Positions 25,854 through 34,589 of a DNA stretch of 64,000 bases are shown here, in pieces. Every line of letters begins with the position of its first letter. The stretch's first letter is position 1. The stretch covers positions 62,001 through 126,000 of the forward strand of contig CAJUAA010000005.1 in the NCBI GenBank assembly GCA_910584205.1, read 5' to 3'. The DNA comes from an uncultured Lachnospiraceae bacterium (GTDB lineage: Bacteria > Bacillota > Clostridia > Lachnospirales > Lachnospiraceae). The position numbers and the translations under genes were made by a program. Under the pieces are notes generated by a model. That model had not been told where the DNA came from. It did no database searches and saw only the letters and a program-made list of their open reading frames with translations.

Positions 25854-27545
25854 ATGGCAAGAGTCATCAGCATTGGTAATCAGAATTTTGAAAACATCGT
25901 TGCGAATGATTATTTTTACATTGATAAGACCATGTTTCTCAAAGAATGGTGGGAAAACGGGGATGCGGTGACGCTGATCACCCGCCCCCGACGTTTTGGG
26001 AAGACGCTGACCATGAGTATGGTGGAAACGTTTTTTTCTACAGCATATGCGGGCTGCGGCGATTTGTTTGCACATTTATCCGTCTGGCAGGAGGAAAGGT
26101 ACCGGGAGCTTCAGGGGACATACCCGGTCATCAGCCTGTCCTTTGCCGGCATCAAAGAAACCAATTATCCTCATGTCCGGGAGAAGATCAACCACCTGAT
26201 TACCGGCATCTATGCCAGACATGCGTTTTTGCTGGAAGGGGACTGCCTTACAGAGCAGGAAAAGGAGATGTTCCGCAGAAAAACGGTTAATATGGGAGAC
26301 GTGGACGCAGCGCTGTCTCTGAACCAGCTGTCGGAGTATCTTTGCCGTTATTATGGGAAAAAAGTAATCATTCTGCTGGATGAATACGATACGCCGCTGC
26401 AGGAAGCGTATCTGCATGGATATTGGGAAGAGCTGACCGAGTTTACGAGAAATCTGTTCAATCTGACCTTTAAGACGAATCCGTATATGGAACGTGCAAT
26501 CATGACCGGGATTACGAGAGTCAGCAAAGAGTCCATCTTCTCGGATCTGAATAATCTGGAAGCAGTGACCATGACGACTGTAAAATATCAGGATTCTTTC
26601 GGTTTTACGCAGGAAGAAGTATCGGAATCCTTGAAGGAACATGGTCTGGCCGAGAAAGAGGAACGTGTAAAAGACTGGTATGACGGTTTTGCTTTTGGAA
26701 ACAGAACCGATATTTACAATCCATGGTCGATCTTGAATTTTCTGGATAAAAGAAAGTTTGCGGCATACTGGGCCAATACCAGCAGCAACCGGCTGGTCAG
26801 TAAACTGATTCGCGGGGGCAGCGTGAATATGAAAACGGTGATGGAAGATCTGCTGCATGGAATCTCGTTTCACACGCAGATTGATGAACAGATCGTGTTT
26901 GACCAGCTGGACGAGGATGAGTGCGCGGTGTGGAGCCTGTTTCTGGCAGGCGGTTACCTGAAGGTGAAAAAATATACGATCGACGAAGAGACAGGACGTG
27001 AAGATTACGAACTGACTCTGACAAATAAAGAAGTCCGCATCATGTTTGAACGGATGATCCTGGGCTGGTTCAAAGGCACGCTGTCCAACTATAATGAGTT
27101 TATAAAGGCGTTGCTGCGCGGCGATCAGAAGGCCATGAACGCATACATGAACAGGGTCGCACTGGCGACGTTCAGTTTCTTTGACACCGGGAAAAAGCCT
27201 TCGGATGAGACAGAGCCGGAGCGTTTTTATCATGGCTTTGTACTGGGCCTGATGGTGGAGCTGGCAGACCGGTATAATCTGACATCCAATCGGGAGAGCG
27301 GTTTTGGACGGTACGACGTGCTGCTGGAGCCCCGGAAGAAATGTGACGATGCGATCATTCTGGAATTTAAAGTGCATGATCCGGAGGATGAGAAAACACT
27401 GGAGGAAACGGCGAAGGCGGCTTTAGATCAGGTGGAGGAGAAAAAATACGCGGCATCATTGGAGGCAAAAGGAATTCCGGCGGAGCGGATCCGCAGATAC
27501 GGGTTTGCATTTGAAGGAAAGAAAGTACTGATCCAGGGAGCATGA
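25854..27545 (+). CDS. AAA-ATPase-like / PD-(D/E)XK nuclease-like protein, copy 4 (type B)
   Basis: A full-length 563-residue copy starting at ATG 25854, with GGAGGGG just upstream inside the end of copy 3. It has MARVISIGNQNFENI, YFYIDKTMF, TRPRRFGKT, ILLDEYDTPLQEAY, GITRVSKES, RESGFGRYDV and ILEFKVHDP. The segment DYELTLTNKEVRIMFE and the tail EAKGIPAERIRRYG pair it with truncated copy 2. Its stop overlaps the ATG of the methyltransferase-LicD gene (ATGA), so translation of the two may be coupled. Function as for copy 1: unknown, nuclease-like. Confidence 0.88.
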   Translation: MARVISIGNQNFENIVANDYFYIDKTMFLKEWWENGDAVTLITRPRRFGKTLTMSMVETFFSTAYAGCGDLFAHLSVWQEERYRELQGTYPVISLSFAGIKETNYPHVREKINHLITGIYARHAFLLEGDCLTEQEKEMFRRKTVNMGDVDAALSLNQLSEYLCRYYGKKVIILLDEYDTPLQEAYLHGYWEELTEFTRNLFNLTFKTNPYMERAIMTGITRVSKESIFSDLNNLEAVTMTTVKYQDSFGFTQEEVSESLKEHGLAEKEERVKDWYDGFAFGNRTDIYNPWSILNFLDKRKFAAYWANTSSNRLVSKLIRGGSVNMKTVMEDLLHGISFHTQIDEQIVFDQLDEDECAVWSLFLAGGYLKVKKYTIDEETGREDYELTLTNKEVRIMFERMILGWFKGTLSNYNEFIKALLRGDQKAMNAYMNRVALATFSFFDTGKKPSDETEPERFYHGFVLGLMVELADRYNLTSNRESGFGRYDVLLEPRKKCDDAIILEFKVHDPEDEKTLEETAKAALDQVEEKKYAASLEAKGIPAERIRRYGFAFEGKKVLIQGA

Positions 27546-30439
27546 AAGGAAAACAGATACAGATGGCAACACTACACAAAAACCCAAATGACCCCGCTCC
27601 GGAACGCTGCACAGACACGGACCGGCTCATCAGCGGATATCTGGAGCGTGCGGTCAGAGATTATTATGATGCGGAGATTGCGGATGACCCTCATTTTCAG
27701 GTCTGGTACCAGCTGTCCAGCCTCAGGACGGGGCTTCTGAGCTGGTACTCCTTTCGGAAAGAGGCGGCGGTTCTGGAGATCGGGGCCGGATACGGGGCGC
27801 TGACCGGAATGCTGTGTAACCGGTGCCGGGAGGTGCATGTGACGGAGCGTTCCTCCTTTCGGGCAGCCGCCATTGCGAAGCGCTGGAAGGCGAAAGAGAA
27901 TCTACATGTATACGCCGGTGAATGGACGGAGCTGGAATTTGGCTGCAGATTCGATTACATCATACTCACCGGGATACTGGAGCGTGCCTGCGGCGGGTCT
28001 TCCGATCGGAAGCGTTATGCAGAATATCTGAAAAAGGCGCAGGCGCTCCTGAAGGAGGACGGGATTCTTCTGCTGGCGGTGGACAACCGTATGGGACTGA
28101 GGTATTTCTGCGGGGCGAAGGAACCTCATGTGAACAGGGCGTTTGACGGAATCCGCCGTTATCCGGGCGGGACCAGAGGATATTCGTTTACCCGGGAAGA
28201 GTTAAAGGAGATACTGAACCAGGCCGGATTTATGCAGCATAAATTCTATTATCCGCTGCCGGATTATAAGCTGCCTCAGCTGATTTATACGGACGATTAT
28301 CTGCCCGGCCAGAATCTGAAAGAGCGGCTGATTCCCTATGAAGTGGAACAGACCTCCCTGATTGCGGGAGAACAGGATCTGTACCGCGATGTGATAGAGA
28401 ATCAGGCGTTCCCTTTTTTTGCCAATTCGTTTCTGGTGGAATGCGGCCGGCCGGAATCCATGGGAGCGGTCATCTACGCGGCAGTATCTACAGATCGGGG
28501 AAAAGAGAGAAGTTATGCCACGACGATTCAGGCGGATGGGGTGGTAAAAAAAGTTTCGCTGTTTCCGGAAGGAAGGCGCGGCGCGCAGAAGCTGTATGAG
28601 AACATCGAGGATTTGAAGCGGCATGGGATTCCTGTGGTGGAACACCAGTTAATGAAAGACGGAAGCCTTCAGCTGCCGTATATTTCCTGGCCCACACTGT
28701 CGAATGCGATCAAGGACCGGATACGGGAAAATCCATCGGAACTGCCGGAGCTTCTGGACCGGATCTACGCATACATTCTGCAGTCTTCCGAGGAACTGCC
28801 GGCGGCGGAGAACGCACTGCTGGCAGGACTTATGGAGCATGTCAAAAGCGATGATGAGAGAAGCCGTCTGGAAAGCCTGGATTTTGGACCGATTCTGAAG
28901 AAGGCGTATATGGAGCTGATTCCGCTGAACTGCTTTTATGAACCGGAATCGGGCCGGTTCCTGTACTTTGACCAGGAGTTTGTGCGGGAGCAGTATCCGG
29001 CGGGTTATGTGCTGTTCCGGGCGATTCATTACATCTACTGTTTTACCCCGGGAGCGGAGCAGCAGTATCCCAGAAAGCAGCTGCTGGAACGGTTCCGTCT
29101 GACAGATGTCTGGGACATCTATCTGGCGGAGGAGCGGCGGTTTCTGGATGAGGTGCGCAATCAGGAGCAGTACCGGCAGTTTTACCGCTGGGCCAGGATC
29201 ACGCCGGATCTGATCCAGAAGAATATAAAGAGGCTGGAGTCGCAGGCGGAAACAGTGGCGGACTATCACATTCCGGACAAGATGAAAAAGATATGGAATG
29301 TGGAGCTTGCCATTCTGGATGAGGTGGACCGTATCTGCAGAAAATATGGCCTGAAATATTTTCTGGTCCATGGGAGCCTTCTGGGAGCGGTCCGCCATAA
29401 AGGTTTTATCCCATGGGATGATGATCTGGACCTTGCCATGCCAAGAGCGGATTACGACCGGTTTGTGGAACTTGCGCCGGAGGAACTGAGGGGAGATCTG
29501 TCCCTTCATACACCGGAGACTGAACCGGATCTGTTCTGGGGGGCGTTTGCCCGTATCCGCAATGGGAAGACCACGGGGATGGAAGCCAGAGATCTGGGGC
29601 ACAGAGGAAATCTGGGGATCTGGGTGGATCTGCTGCCGCTGGATGTGTGTACGATGGATGAGAAGAAATTTGCGTATAAGCAGAAGCGGATCCGGCACTG
29701 TCAGAGGCTGCTGTATGCGAAAATCTACGGCAGGGAATACGACAGATATGCGGATATGACGCCGGTGCAGTGGCGTTTTTATATCTTTCTGGCGCATCTG
29801 TACAGCCACAGGAGGCTCTGCCGGATGCTGGATGCGGCGGTGCGCCTGTATACGGAGGAGCCGTCGGAGGACGCAGCCTTCTTTTCCGGATATTACAAAC
29901 ATCGGCGGCTTCTGGCGTCAGACTTTCAGGATACGGTCCGGATGGAATTCGAACACCGTATGGTACCGGTACCGGCAGGATATGAGAATTACATGTTCAT
30001 GAGCCTTGGAAAGGATTATCTGAAATATCCGCCGGAGGAAGAGCGGAAGCCGAAGCACCGGGGGATCTTTGATCCGGAGAAGCCATATGAAATCTATACA
30101 AAGCTTCTGGGGGATACCTTTGAGGATGCAAAGGGAAAGCAGATCATTCTCTTTGGCTCCGGCATGATGTTCGAGGACTATATGAAAAAATACGGGGATA
30201 AATATTATCCGGCTTTTCTGGTGGATAATGATGAAAACAAGTGGGGGCGCTGCCGGATGGGGCTGGAGATCCGGAAACCGGAAGCGATCCATGCCGTACC
30301 GGCAGAGAAGCGCCATCTGATCATCTGCAGCTTCTATTATCGTGAGATCGCGGAACAGCTTCAGCAGATGGGGATTCCGGATTATAAAGTATATGTGCAG
30401 AATCCGGAGTGGATTATTCGTACGGAAGAGCAGCAGTAG
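27542..30439 (+). CDS. fusion: SAM methyltransferase, central unassigned domain, LicD transferase, Rossmann module
   Basis: A 965-residue fusion. Residues about 70-210 are a class I methyltransferase (VLEIGAGYGALTGML, DYIILTGILE, GYSFTREELKEIL). About 280-560 form a domain with KKVSLFPEG, LYENIEDLKRHGIPVVE and YFDQEFVREQYP, perhaps a distant kinase-like fold, which I cannot confirm. About 585-840 are LicD: KYFLVHGSLLGAVRHKGFIP and WDDDLDLAMPRADYDRF hold the metal-binding acidic residues used to transfer phosphocholine-type groups from CDP donors. From about 865 comes the Rossmann module (IILFGSGMMFEDYM, LVDNDENKWG, LIICSFYYREIAEQL). The start overlaps the stop of copy 4. Confidence 0.85.
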   Translation: MKGKQIQMATLHKNPNDPAPERCTDTDRLISGYLERAVRDYYDAEIADDPHFQVWYQLSSLRTGLLSWYSFRKEAAVLEIGAGYGALTGMLCNRCREVHVTERSSFRAAAIAKRWKAKENLHVYAGEWTELEFGCRFDYIILTGILERACGGSSDRKRYAEYLKKAQALLKEDGILLLAVDNRMGLRYFCGAKEPHVNRAFDGIRRYPGGTRGYSFTREELKEILNQAGFMQHKFYYPLPDYKLPQLIYTDDYLPGQNLKERLIPYEVEQTSLIAGEQDLYRDVIENQAFPFFANSFLVECGRPESMGAVIYAAVSTDRGKERSYATTIQADGVVKKVSLFPEGRRGAQKLYENIEDLKRHGIPVVEHQLMKDGSLQLPYISWPTLSNAIKDRIRENPSELPELLDRIYAYILQSSEELPAAENALLAGLMEHVKSDDERSRLESLDFGPILKKAYMELIPLNCFYEPESGRFLYFDQEFVREQYPAGYVLFRAIHYIYCFTPGAEQQYPRKQLLERFRLTDVWDIYLAEERRFLDEVRNQEQYRQFYRWARITPDLIQKNIKRLESQAETVADYHIPDKMKKIWNVELAILDEVDRICRKYGLKYFLVHGSLLGAVRHKGFIPWDDDLDLAMPRADYDRFVELAPEELRGDLSLHTPETEPDLFWGAFARIRNGKTTGMEARDLGHRGNLGIWVDLLPLDVCTMDEKKFAYKQKRIRHCQRLLYAKIYGREYDRYADMTPVQWRFYIFLAHLYSHRRLCRMLDAAVRLYTEEPSEDAAFFSGYYKHRRLLASDFQDTVRMEFEHRMVPVPAGYENYMFMSLGKDYLKYPPEEERKPKHRGIFDPEKPYEIYTKLLGDTFEDAKGKQIILFGSGMMFEDYMKKYGDKYYPAFLVDNDENKWGRCRMGLEIRKPEAIHAVPAEKRHLIICSFYYREIAEQLQQMGIPDYKVYVQNPEWIIRTEEQQ

Positions 30440-30468
30440 ACGTCCGGCGCCTGCGATTTCTGCTCTTC
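30425..30468 (+). terminator. possible terminator ending the glycan locus
   Basis: GAAGAGCAG at 30425-30433 pairs perfectly with CTGCTCTTC at 30460-30468; the left arm lies in the 3' end of the coding region. The T tract is poor (TCTCCTT), so termination may be partial. Confidence 0.45.
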
Positions 30469-30471
30469 TCC

Positions 30472-30500
30472 TTGACACGTTCATTTTCCTGCCATATACT
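30472..30500 (+). promoter_or_regulatory. strong sigma-A promoter of prfC
   Basis: TTGACA, 17 bases, TATACT. It marks the change from the glycan locus to housekeeping genes and leaves a leader of about 45 bases before the GTG start. Confidence 0.8.
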
Positions 30501-30552
30501 GGTACGTAAATGTAAATTTATGAGATACGGAACGATCACAGGAGGAAATATC

Positions 30553-32133
30553 GTGGCAGATATCAGGAAAGAGATAGAAAAGAGACGGACTTTTGCGATC
30601 ATCTCTCACCCGGATGCGGGTAAGACGACGCTGACGGAGAAGTTTTTATTATATGGAGGCGCCATCAATCTGGCGGGATCGGTAAAAGGAAAGGCGACCG
30701 CCAGGCATGCGGTGTCGGACTGGATGGAGATCGAGAAGGAGAGAGGTATCTCGGTTACTTCTTCCGTGCTTCAGTTCAACTATGACAATTACTGCATCAA
30801 TATTCTGGATACGCCGGGGCATCAGGATTTCTCGGAAGATACGTATCGGACGCTGATGGCGGCGGATTCCGCCGTCATGGTCATCGACGGTTCCAAGGGC
30901 GTGGAGGCGCAGACCCGGAAACTGTTCAAAGTATGCGTTATGCGCCATATTCCGATCTTTACCTTTATCAACAAGATGGACCGGGACGCCATGGATACTT
31001 TTGAACTGCTGGACGATATTGAGAAGGAGCTGGGGATCGCCACCTGCCCAATTAACTGGCCCATCGGTTCCGGTAAGGAATTTAAAGGGGTTTACGACCG
31101 CGCCGGCGGGAAGATCCATGTATTTTCCGACACGGAGAAGGGGACGAAGGAAGGCGAAGACCAGGTATTGTCCATGGAAGAGGCGGACGGAGTGCTGCTG
31201 GAAGGCCAGAAGGAGACGCTTCTGGATGAGATCGACCTTCTGGACGGTGCCAGCGCGGAATTTGACCAGGAGCTGGTGGACAGAGGAGAACTGTCGCCCG
31301 TGTTTTTTGGCTCCGCCCTGACCAATTTCGGCGTGGAGATCTTTCTGAAGCATTTCCTGAAGATGACGACTTCGCCGCTGCCGAGAAAGGCGGATGTGGG
31401 CGTCGTCGATCCCATGGAGGAAGGCTTTTCCGGATTTATTTTCAAGATTCAGGCCAATATGAACAGGGCCCACCGGGACCGGATCGCGTTCATGCGTATC
31501 TGTTCCGGAAAATTTGACGCGGGCATGGAAGTCATGCATGTGCAGGAAAATAAAAAGATCCGTCTGTCCCAGCCCCAGCAGATGATGGCGCAGGATCGGA
31601 AGATCGTGGAGGAGGCCTACGCCGGCGATATCATCGGCCTGTTTGACCCGGGCATTTTCTCCATCGGGGATACGGTCTGTATGCCGGGAAAGCGGATTCA
31701 GTATGAGGGGATCCCCACGTTTGCGCCGGAGCATTTTGCCAGGGTGCGTCAGATGGATACCATGAAGCGCAAACAGTTTGTCAAGGGAATCGAGCAGATC
31801 GCGCAGGAGGGCGCCATTCAGATTTTCCAGGAGTACAATACCGGTATGGAGGAGATCATCGTGGGTGTCGTGGGCGTCCTGCAGTTCGATGTGCTGAAAT
31901 ATCGTCTGAACAATGAGTATAATGTGGAGATCCGTCTGGAAAACTTACCATATGAGCATATTCGCTGGATTGAGAACGAGGAGATCGATATGGACCGGAT
32001 CAGCGGAACCTCGGATATGAAAAAAATCCGGGATCTGAAGGGGCGTCCATTGCTTCTCTGGATCAACAGCTGGAGCATCGGCATGACCCTGGACCGGAAC
32101 GAAGGACTTATACTCAGCGAATTCGGGCGGTAA
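30553..32133 (+). CDS. prfC: peptide chain release factor 3
   Basis: A 526-residue translational GTPase that removes RF1/RF2 from the ribosome after peptide release. G motifs: SHPDAGKTTLTEK (G1), RGISVTSS (G2), LDTPGHQDF (G3), NKMDRD (G4). The RF3-specific C-terminal region follows (QVMMAQDRK-like QPQQMMAQDRK, FGVVGVLQFDVL-like VGVVGVLQFDVL). The start is GTG 30553 behind AGGAGGAAATATC; an upstream ATG in the same frame is inside the previous gene and unsupported. Length is normal for the family. Confidence 0.95.
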   Translation: MADIRKEIEKRRTFAIISHPDAGKTTLTEKFLLYGGAINLAGSVKGKATARHAVSDWMEIEKERGISVTSSVLQFNYDNYCINILDTPGHQDFSEDTYRTLMAADSAVMVIDGSKGVEAQTRKLFKVCVMRHIPIFTFINKMDRDAMDTFELLDDIEKELGIATCPINWPIGSGKEFKGVYDRAGGKIHVFSDTEKGTKEGEDQVLSMEEADGVLLEGQKETLLDEIDLLDGASAEFDQELVDRGELSPVFFGSALTNFGVEIFLKHFLKMTTSPLPRKADVGVVDPMEEGFSGFIFKIQANMNRAHRDRIAFMRICSGKFDAGMEVMHVQENKKIRLSQPQQMMAQDRKIVEEAYAGDIIGLFDPGIFSIGDTVCMPGKRIQYEGIPTFAPEHFARVRQMDTMKRKQFVKGIEQIAQEGAIQIFQEYNTGMEEIIVGVVGVLQFDVLKYRLNNEYNVEIRLENLPYEHIRWIENEEIDMDRISGTSDMKKIRDLKGRPLLLWINSWSIGMTLDRNEGLILSEFGR

Positions 32134-32141
32134 ATTTCCCC

Positions 32142-32170
32142 TTTTCAAAAAGTGCAAGTTTTGATATACT
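32142..32170 (+). promoter_or_regulatory. probable promoter of the asp23-like gene
   Basis: TTTTCA, 17 bases, TATACT, 44 bases before the ATG at 32214. The -35 is weak, the -10 good. Confidence 0.5.
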
Positions 32171-32213
32171 ATAGACAATTATTGAGTGGAATTGCAGTCA
32201 GGAGGTATTTCAT

Positions 32214-32600
32214 ATGGAGAAGGAAAAGGAAAAACTGGACAGGGCGACCCATGAGATCCAGGTAGACGGCGATTTGGGACAGGTGCAGATCGCAGACGAG
32301 GTGGTGGCGATCATCGCCGGCATGGCGGCAACAGAAGTAAAAGGGGTTGCGTCCATGGCGGGAAATATCAAGAACGAACTGGTGGCGAAGATGGGCATGA
32401 AAAATCTGTCCAGGGGCGTCAAGGTGGACGTGACGGATACGGATGTCAAGGTGGATCTGACGCTGAACCTGATCTTTGAGGCGAATATTCTGGAAGTATC
32501 GGGAAAGGTGCAGGAAAAGGTGAAATCAGCGATCGAAAGCATGACAGGCATGAAGGTGTCCGTGGTGAACGTGCGCGTGGCCGGCGTGGTACTGGAATAA
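32214..32600 (+). CDS. Asp23/Gls24 family envelope stress protein
   Basis: A 128-residue protein with the Asp23 core: LGQVQIADEVVAIIAGMAATEVKG near the N-terminus and a C-terminal amphipathic helix region ending in VVNVRVAGVVLE. In Firmicutes these proteins associate with the membrane or cell wall synthesis; here no AmaP-like anchor gene is next to it. The gene precedes nusB, a common clostridial arrangement. AGGAGGTATTTCAT gives a clear ribosome site. A strong hairpin terminator follows, so it is probably a single-gene unit. Confidence 0.92.
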   Translation: MEKEKEKLDRATHEIQVDGDLGQVQIADEVVAIIAGMAATEVKGVASMAGNIKNELVAKMGMKNLSRGVKVDVTDTDVKVDLTLNLIFEANILEVSGKVQEKVKSAIESMTGMKVSVVNVRVAGVVLE

Positions 32601-32626
32601 CGGCTGCCTGTACAAGTGAAGGAGGA

Positions 32627-32685
32627 GCTGCCGAGGGACGCGGTTCCCGGAGTACCGGGAGCCACAGGCCGCGGCAGCTTTTTTG
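32627..32685 (+). terminator. intrinsic terminator after the asp23-like gene
   Basis: AGCTGCCG pairs with CGGCAGCT around a nested CCCGG/CCGGG hairpin, followed by TTTTTTG. Confidence 0.8.
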
Positions 32686-32713
32686 TATCAGGAACTGCGG
32701 TTCATGGAGGAAA

Positions 32714-33130
32714 ATGATGAAGAGAAGAGAACAGAGGGAATGCATCTTTCAGCTCCTTTTCCGTGTGGAGTTCAACGGCCGGGAGGAGATGTCCGAGCAG
32801 GCGGGACTGTTCCTGGAGGAGCTCCGGGAGGAACAGGAGGCGAAGGAGAGGGACGAGGCGTACATTCTGGAAAAATACAGAAAAGCCGTAGAGCAGATTC
32901 CGCAGATCGACGCCATGCTGGATGAGTCGTCCAAAGGCTGGAAGACCTCCCGTATGGGAAAGGTGGAGCTGACGATCCTGAGGCTGGCGGTGTACGAGAT
33001 GAAATTTGACGAAGATATTCCGGAGAAAGTGGCGATCAACGAGGCGGTGGAGCTGGCCAGAAAATTCGGAGGAAACGACGCCCCCGCGTTTGTCAACGGA
33101 GTGCTGGCAAAGCTGGCGGAGAAAGAATAG
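32714..33130 (+). CDS. nusB: transcription antitermination factor NusB
   Basis: A 138-residue all-helical protein that binds boxA RNA with NusE (S10) in rRNA antitermination. Family features are KRREQRECIFQLLFR at the start, the central WKTSRMGKVELTILRLAVYEM, and the C-terminal EVAINEAVELARKFG-like AINEAVELARKFG with FVNGVLAKL. ATGs at 32714 and 32717 are both usable behind ATGGAGGAAA. It begins a tightly packed run to spoIVB in which most gaps are under 25 bases. Confidence 0.95.
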   Translation: MMKRREQRECIFQLLFRVEFNGREEMSEQAGLFLEELREEQEAKERDEAYILEKYRKAVEQIPQIDAMLDESSKGWKTSRMGKVELTILRLAVYEMKFDEDIPEKVAINEAVELARKFGGNDAPAFVNGVLAKLAEKE

Positions 33131-33135
33131 AAGAG

Positions 33136-34356
33136 ATGGCGAAGAACGTATATTCTGTCCGGCAGGTGAACGCCTATATCAAGAACATGTTCGTGCAGGA
33201 TTTCATGCTGAACCGGATCTATGTAAAGGGCGAGATTTCCAACTGCAGATACCATACAGCAGGCCACATTTATTTTTCGCTGAAGGACGAGTCCGGAGCG
33301 ATCCGCTGCGTTATGTTTGCCGGAGACCGGCGGGGCCTTACGTTCCGTCTGCAGGAGGGACAGAAGGTCATCGTCCTGGGAAGCGTCAGTGTATATGAGA
33401 GGGACGGGACGTACCAGCTTTATGCAAAAGAGATCATACTGGACGGAGAAGGGGATCTGTACCGACAGTATATGAAGTTAAAACAGGAACTGGAAGAGAT
33501 GGGGATGTTTGCCCCTGGGTATAAGCAGCCGATTCCGGTGTACAGCAGGACGGTGGGCATCGTGACCGCGCCCACCGGGGCGGCCATCCGGGACATCATG
33601 AACGTGGCCGGCCGGAGGAATCCCTGCGTACAGCTGATTCTGTATCCGACGCTGGTACAGGGAGAGCAGGCGGCGCCCGGTATCGTGAAGGGGATCCGGA
33701 CGCTGGATGCTTTTGGCGTGGACGTGATGATCGTGGGACGGGGCGGCGGGTCCATAGAGGATCTGTGGGCGTTTAATGAGGAATCGGTGGCAAGGGCAAT
33801 CTTTGAGTGCCGGACGCCGGTGATCTCGGCCGTGGGACATGAGACCGATACGACGATCGCGGATTTCGTGGCGGACCTTCGGGCGCCTACGCCTTCGGCG
33901 GCGGCAGAGCTGGCAGTGGCGGATCTGAGACAGCTCCTGGGCGGGGTGGAATTATTTAAAAATCAGCTGACCGACCGTCTGGAGCAGAAGATCGTCCTGT
34001 ATCGGCAGCGTCTGGAGCAGCGGCGGCTTCTCCTGCAGAAGGCGAGTCCCGAACACCGGCTGAATGAGAAGAAACAGTATGCGGCGGACCTGACCGAGCG
34101 TCTGCGGCAGCAGATGCTGTGGAAACTGACGGACCGGAAGCACCGGATACAGCTCTATGCGGGAAAAATGGAGGGATGTTCTCCCTTAAAGAAACTGCAG
34201 CAGGGATATTCCTATACGGAACTGTCCGACGGAAAGGCGCTTCGGAGCATCCGGCAGGTCCGGCCGGGAGATATGGTGGCGATTCATGTGACGGACGGCA
34301 GGGTACTGGCGCAGGCAGTGAAAACAGAGCCGATGGAAAGGAACGGACAGTCATGA
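33136..34356 (+). CDS. xseA: exodeoxyribonuclease VII large subunit
   Basis: A 406-residue catalytic subunit of ExoVII, which degrades single-stranded DNA. An N-terminal OB-fold (YVKGEISNCRYHTAGHIYFSLKDE-type region at about residues 28-50, RCVMFAG) is followed by the catalytic domain with VGIVTAPTGAAIRDIM, RGGGSIEDLWAFNEE, AVGHETDTTIADFVADLRAPTPSAAAEL, then a coiled-coil segment and a short C-terminal domain. It overlaps xseB by 4 bases (ATGA). Confidence 0.95.
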   Translation: MAKNVYSVRQVNAYIKNMFVQDFMLNRIYVKGEISNCRYHTAGHIYFSLKDESGAIRCVMFAGDRRGLTFRLQEGQKVIVLGSVSVYERDGTYQLYAKEIILDGEGDLYRQYMKLKQELEEMGMFAPGYKQPIPVYSRTVGIVTAPTGAAIRDIMNVAGRRNPCVQLILYPTLVQGEQAAPGIVKGIRTLDAFGVDVMIVGRGGGSIEDLWAFNEESVARAIFECRTPVISAVGHETDTTIADFVADLRAPTPSAAAELAVADLRQLLGGVELFKNQLTDRLEQKIVLYRQRLEQRRLLLQKASPEHRLNEKKQYAADLTERLRQQMLWKLTDRKHRIQLYAGKMEGCSPLKKLQQGYSYTELSDGKALRSIRQVRPGDMVAIHVTDGRVLAQAVKTEPMERNGQS

Positions 34357-34589
34357 CAGAGGAACGAAGAGCGAAGGACGGGCAGGAAGGTCCGGGGCTG
34401 GAAGAAGCGTTTGAGCAGATCGAGAGACTGCTGGAGAAGCTGGGAGACAGAGAAGTATCCCTGGAGGAGTCCTTCCGGCTGTATCAGGAGGGCATGGAGC
34501 TTCTGAAGCTGTGCAGCGACCGGATCGATCGTGTGGAGAAGCGGATGCTCCAGATCGATGAGGAGGGACAGACCCATGAATTTTTCTGA
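34353..34589 (+). CDS. xseB: exodeoxyribonuclease VII small subunit
   Basis: A 78-residue subunit with the family pattern LEEAFEQIERLLEKL, VSLEESFRLYQEGMELLKLC and a conserved end. It starts at the ATG overlapping the xseA stop, which couples the two subunits; the longer in-frame extension upstream lies inside xseA and is rejected. It overlaps the start of ispA by 14 bases. Confidence 0.93.
   Translation: MTEERRAKDGQEGPGLEEAFEQIERLLEKLGDREVSLEESFRLYQEGMELLKLCSDRIDRVEKRMLQIDEEGQTHEFF

Noticed and set aside
26076..27377. 433-codon minus-strand open frame inside ATPase copy 4
   Set aside because: Similar shadows occur at the same place in the other copies; the plus-strand frame has clear family motifs.
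15541..27545. The ATPase genes as insertion sequences or transposases
   Set aside because: No terminal inverted repeats or target duplications were seen; motifs are ATPase and PD-(D/E)XK-like, not DDE or serine recombinase.
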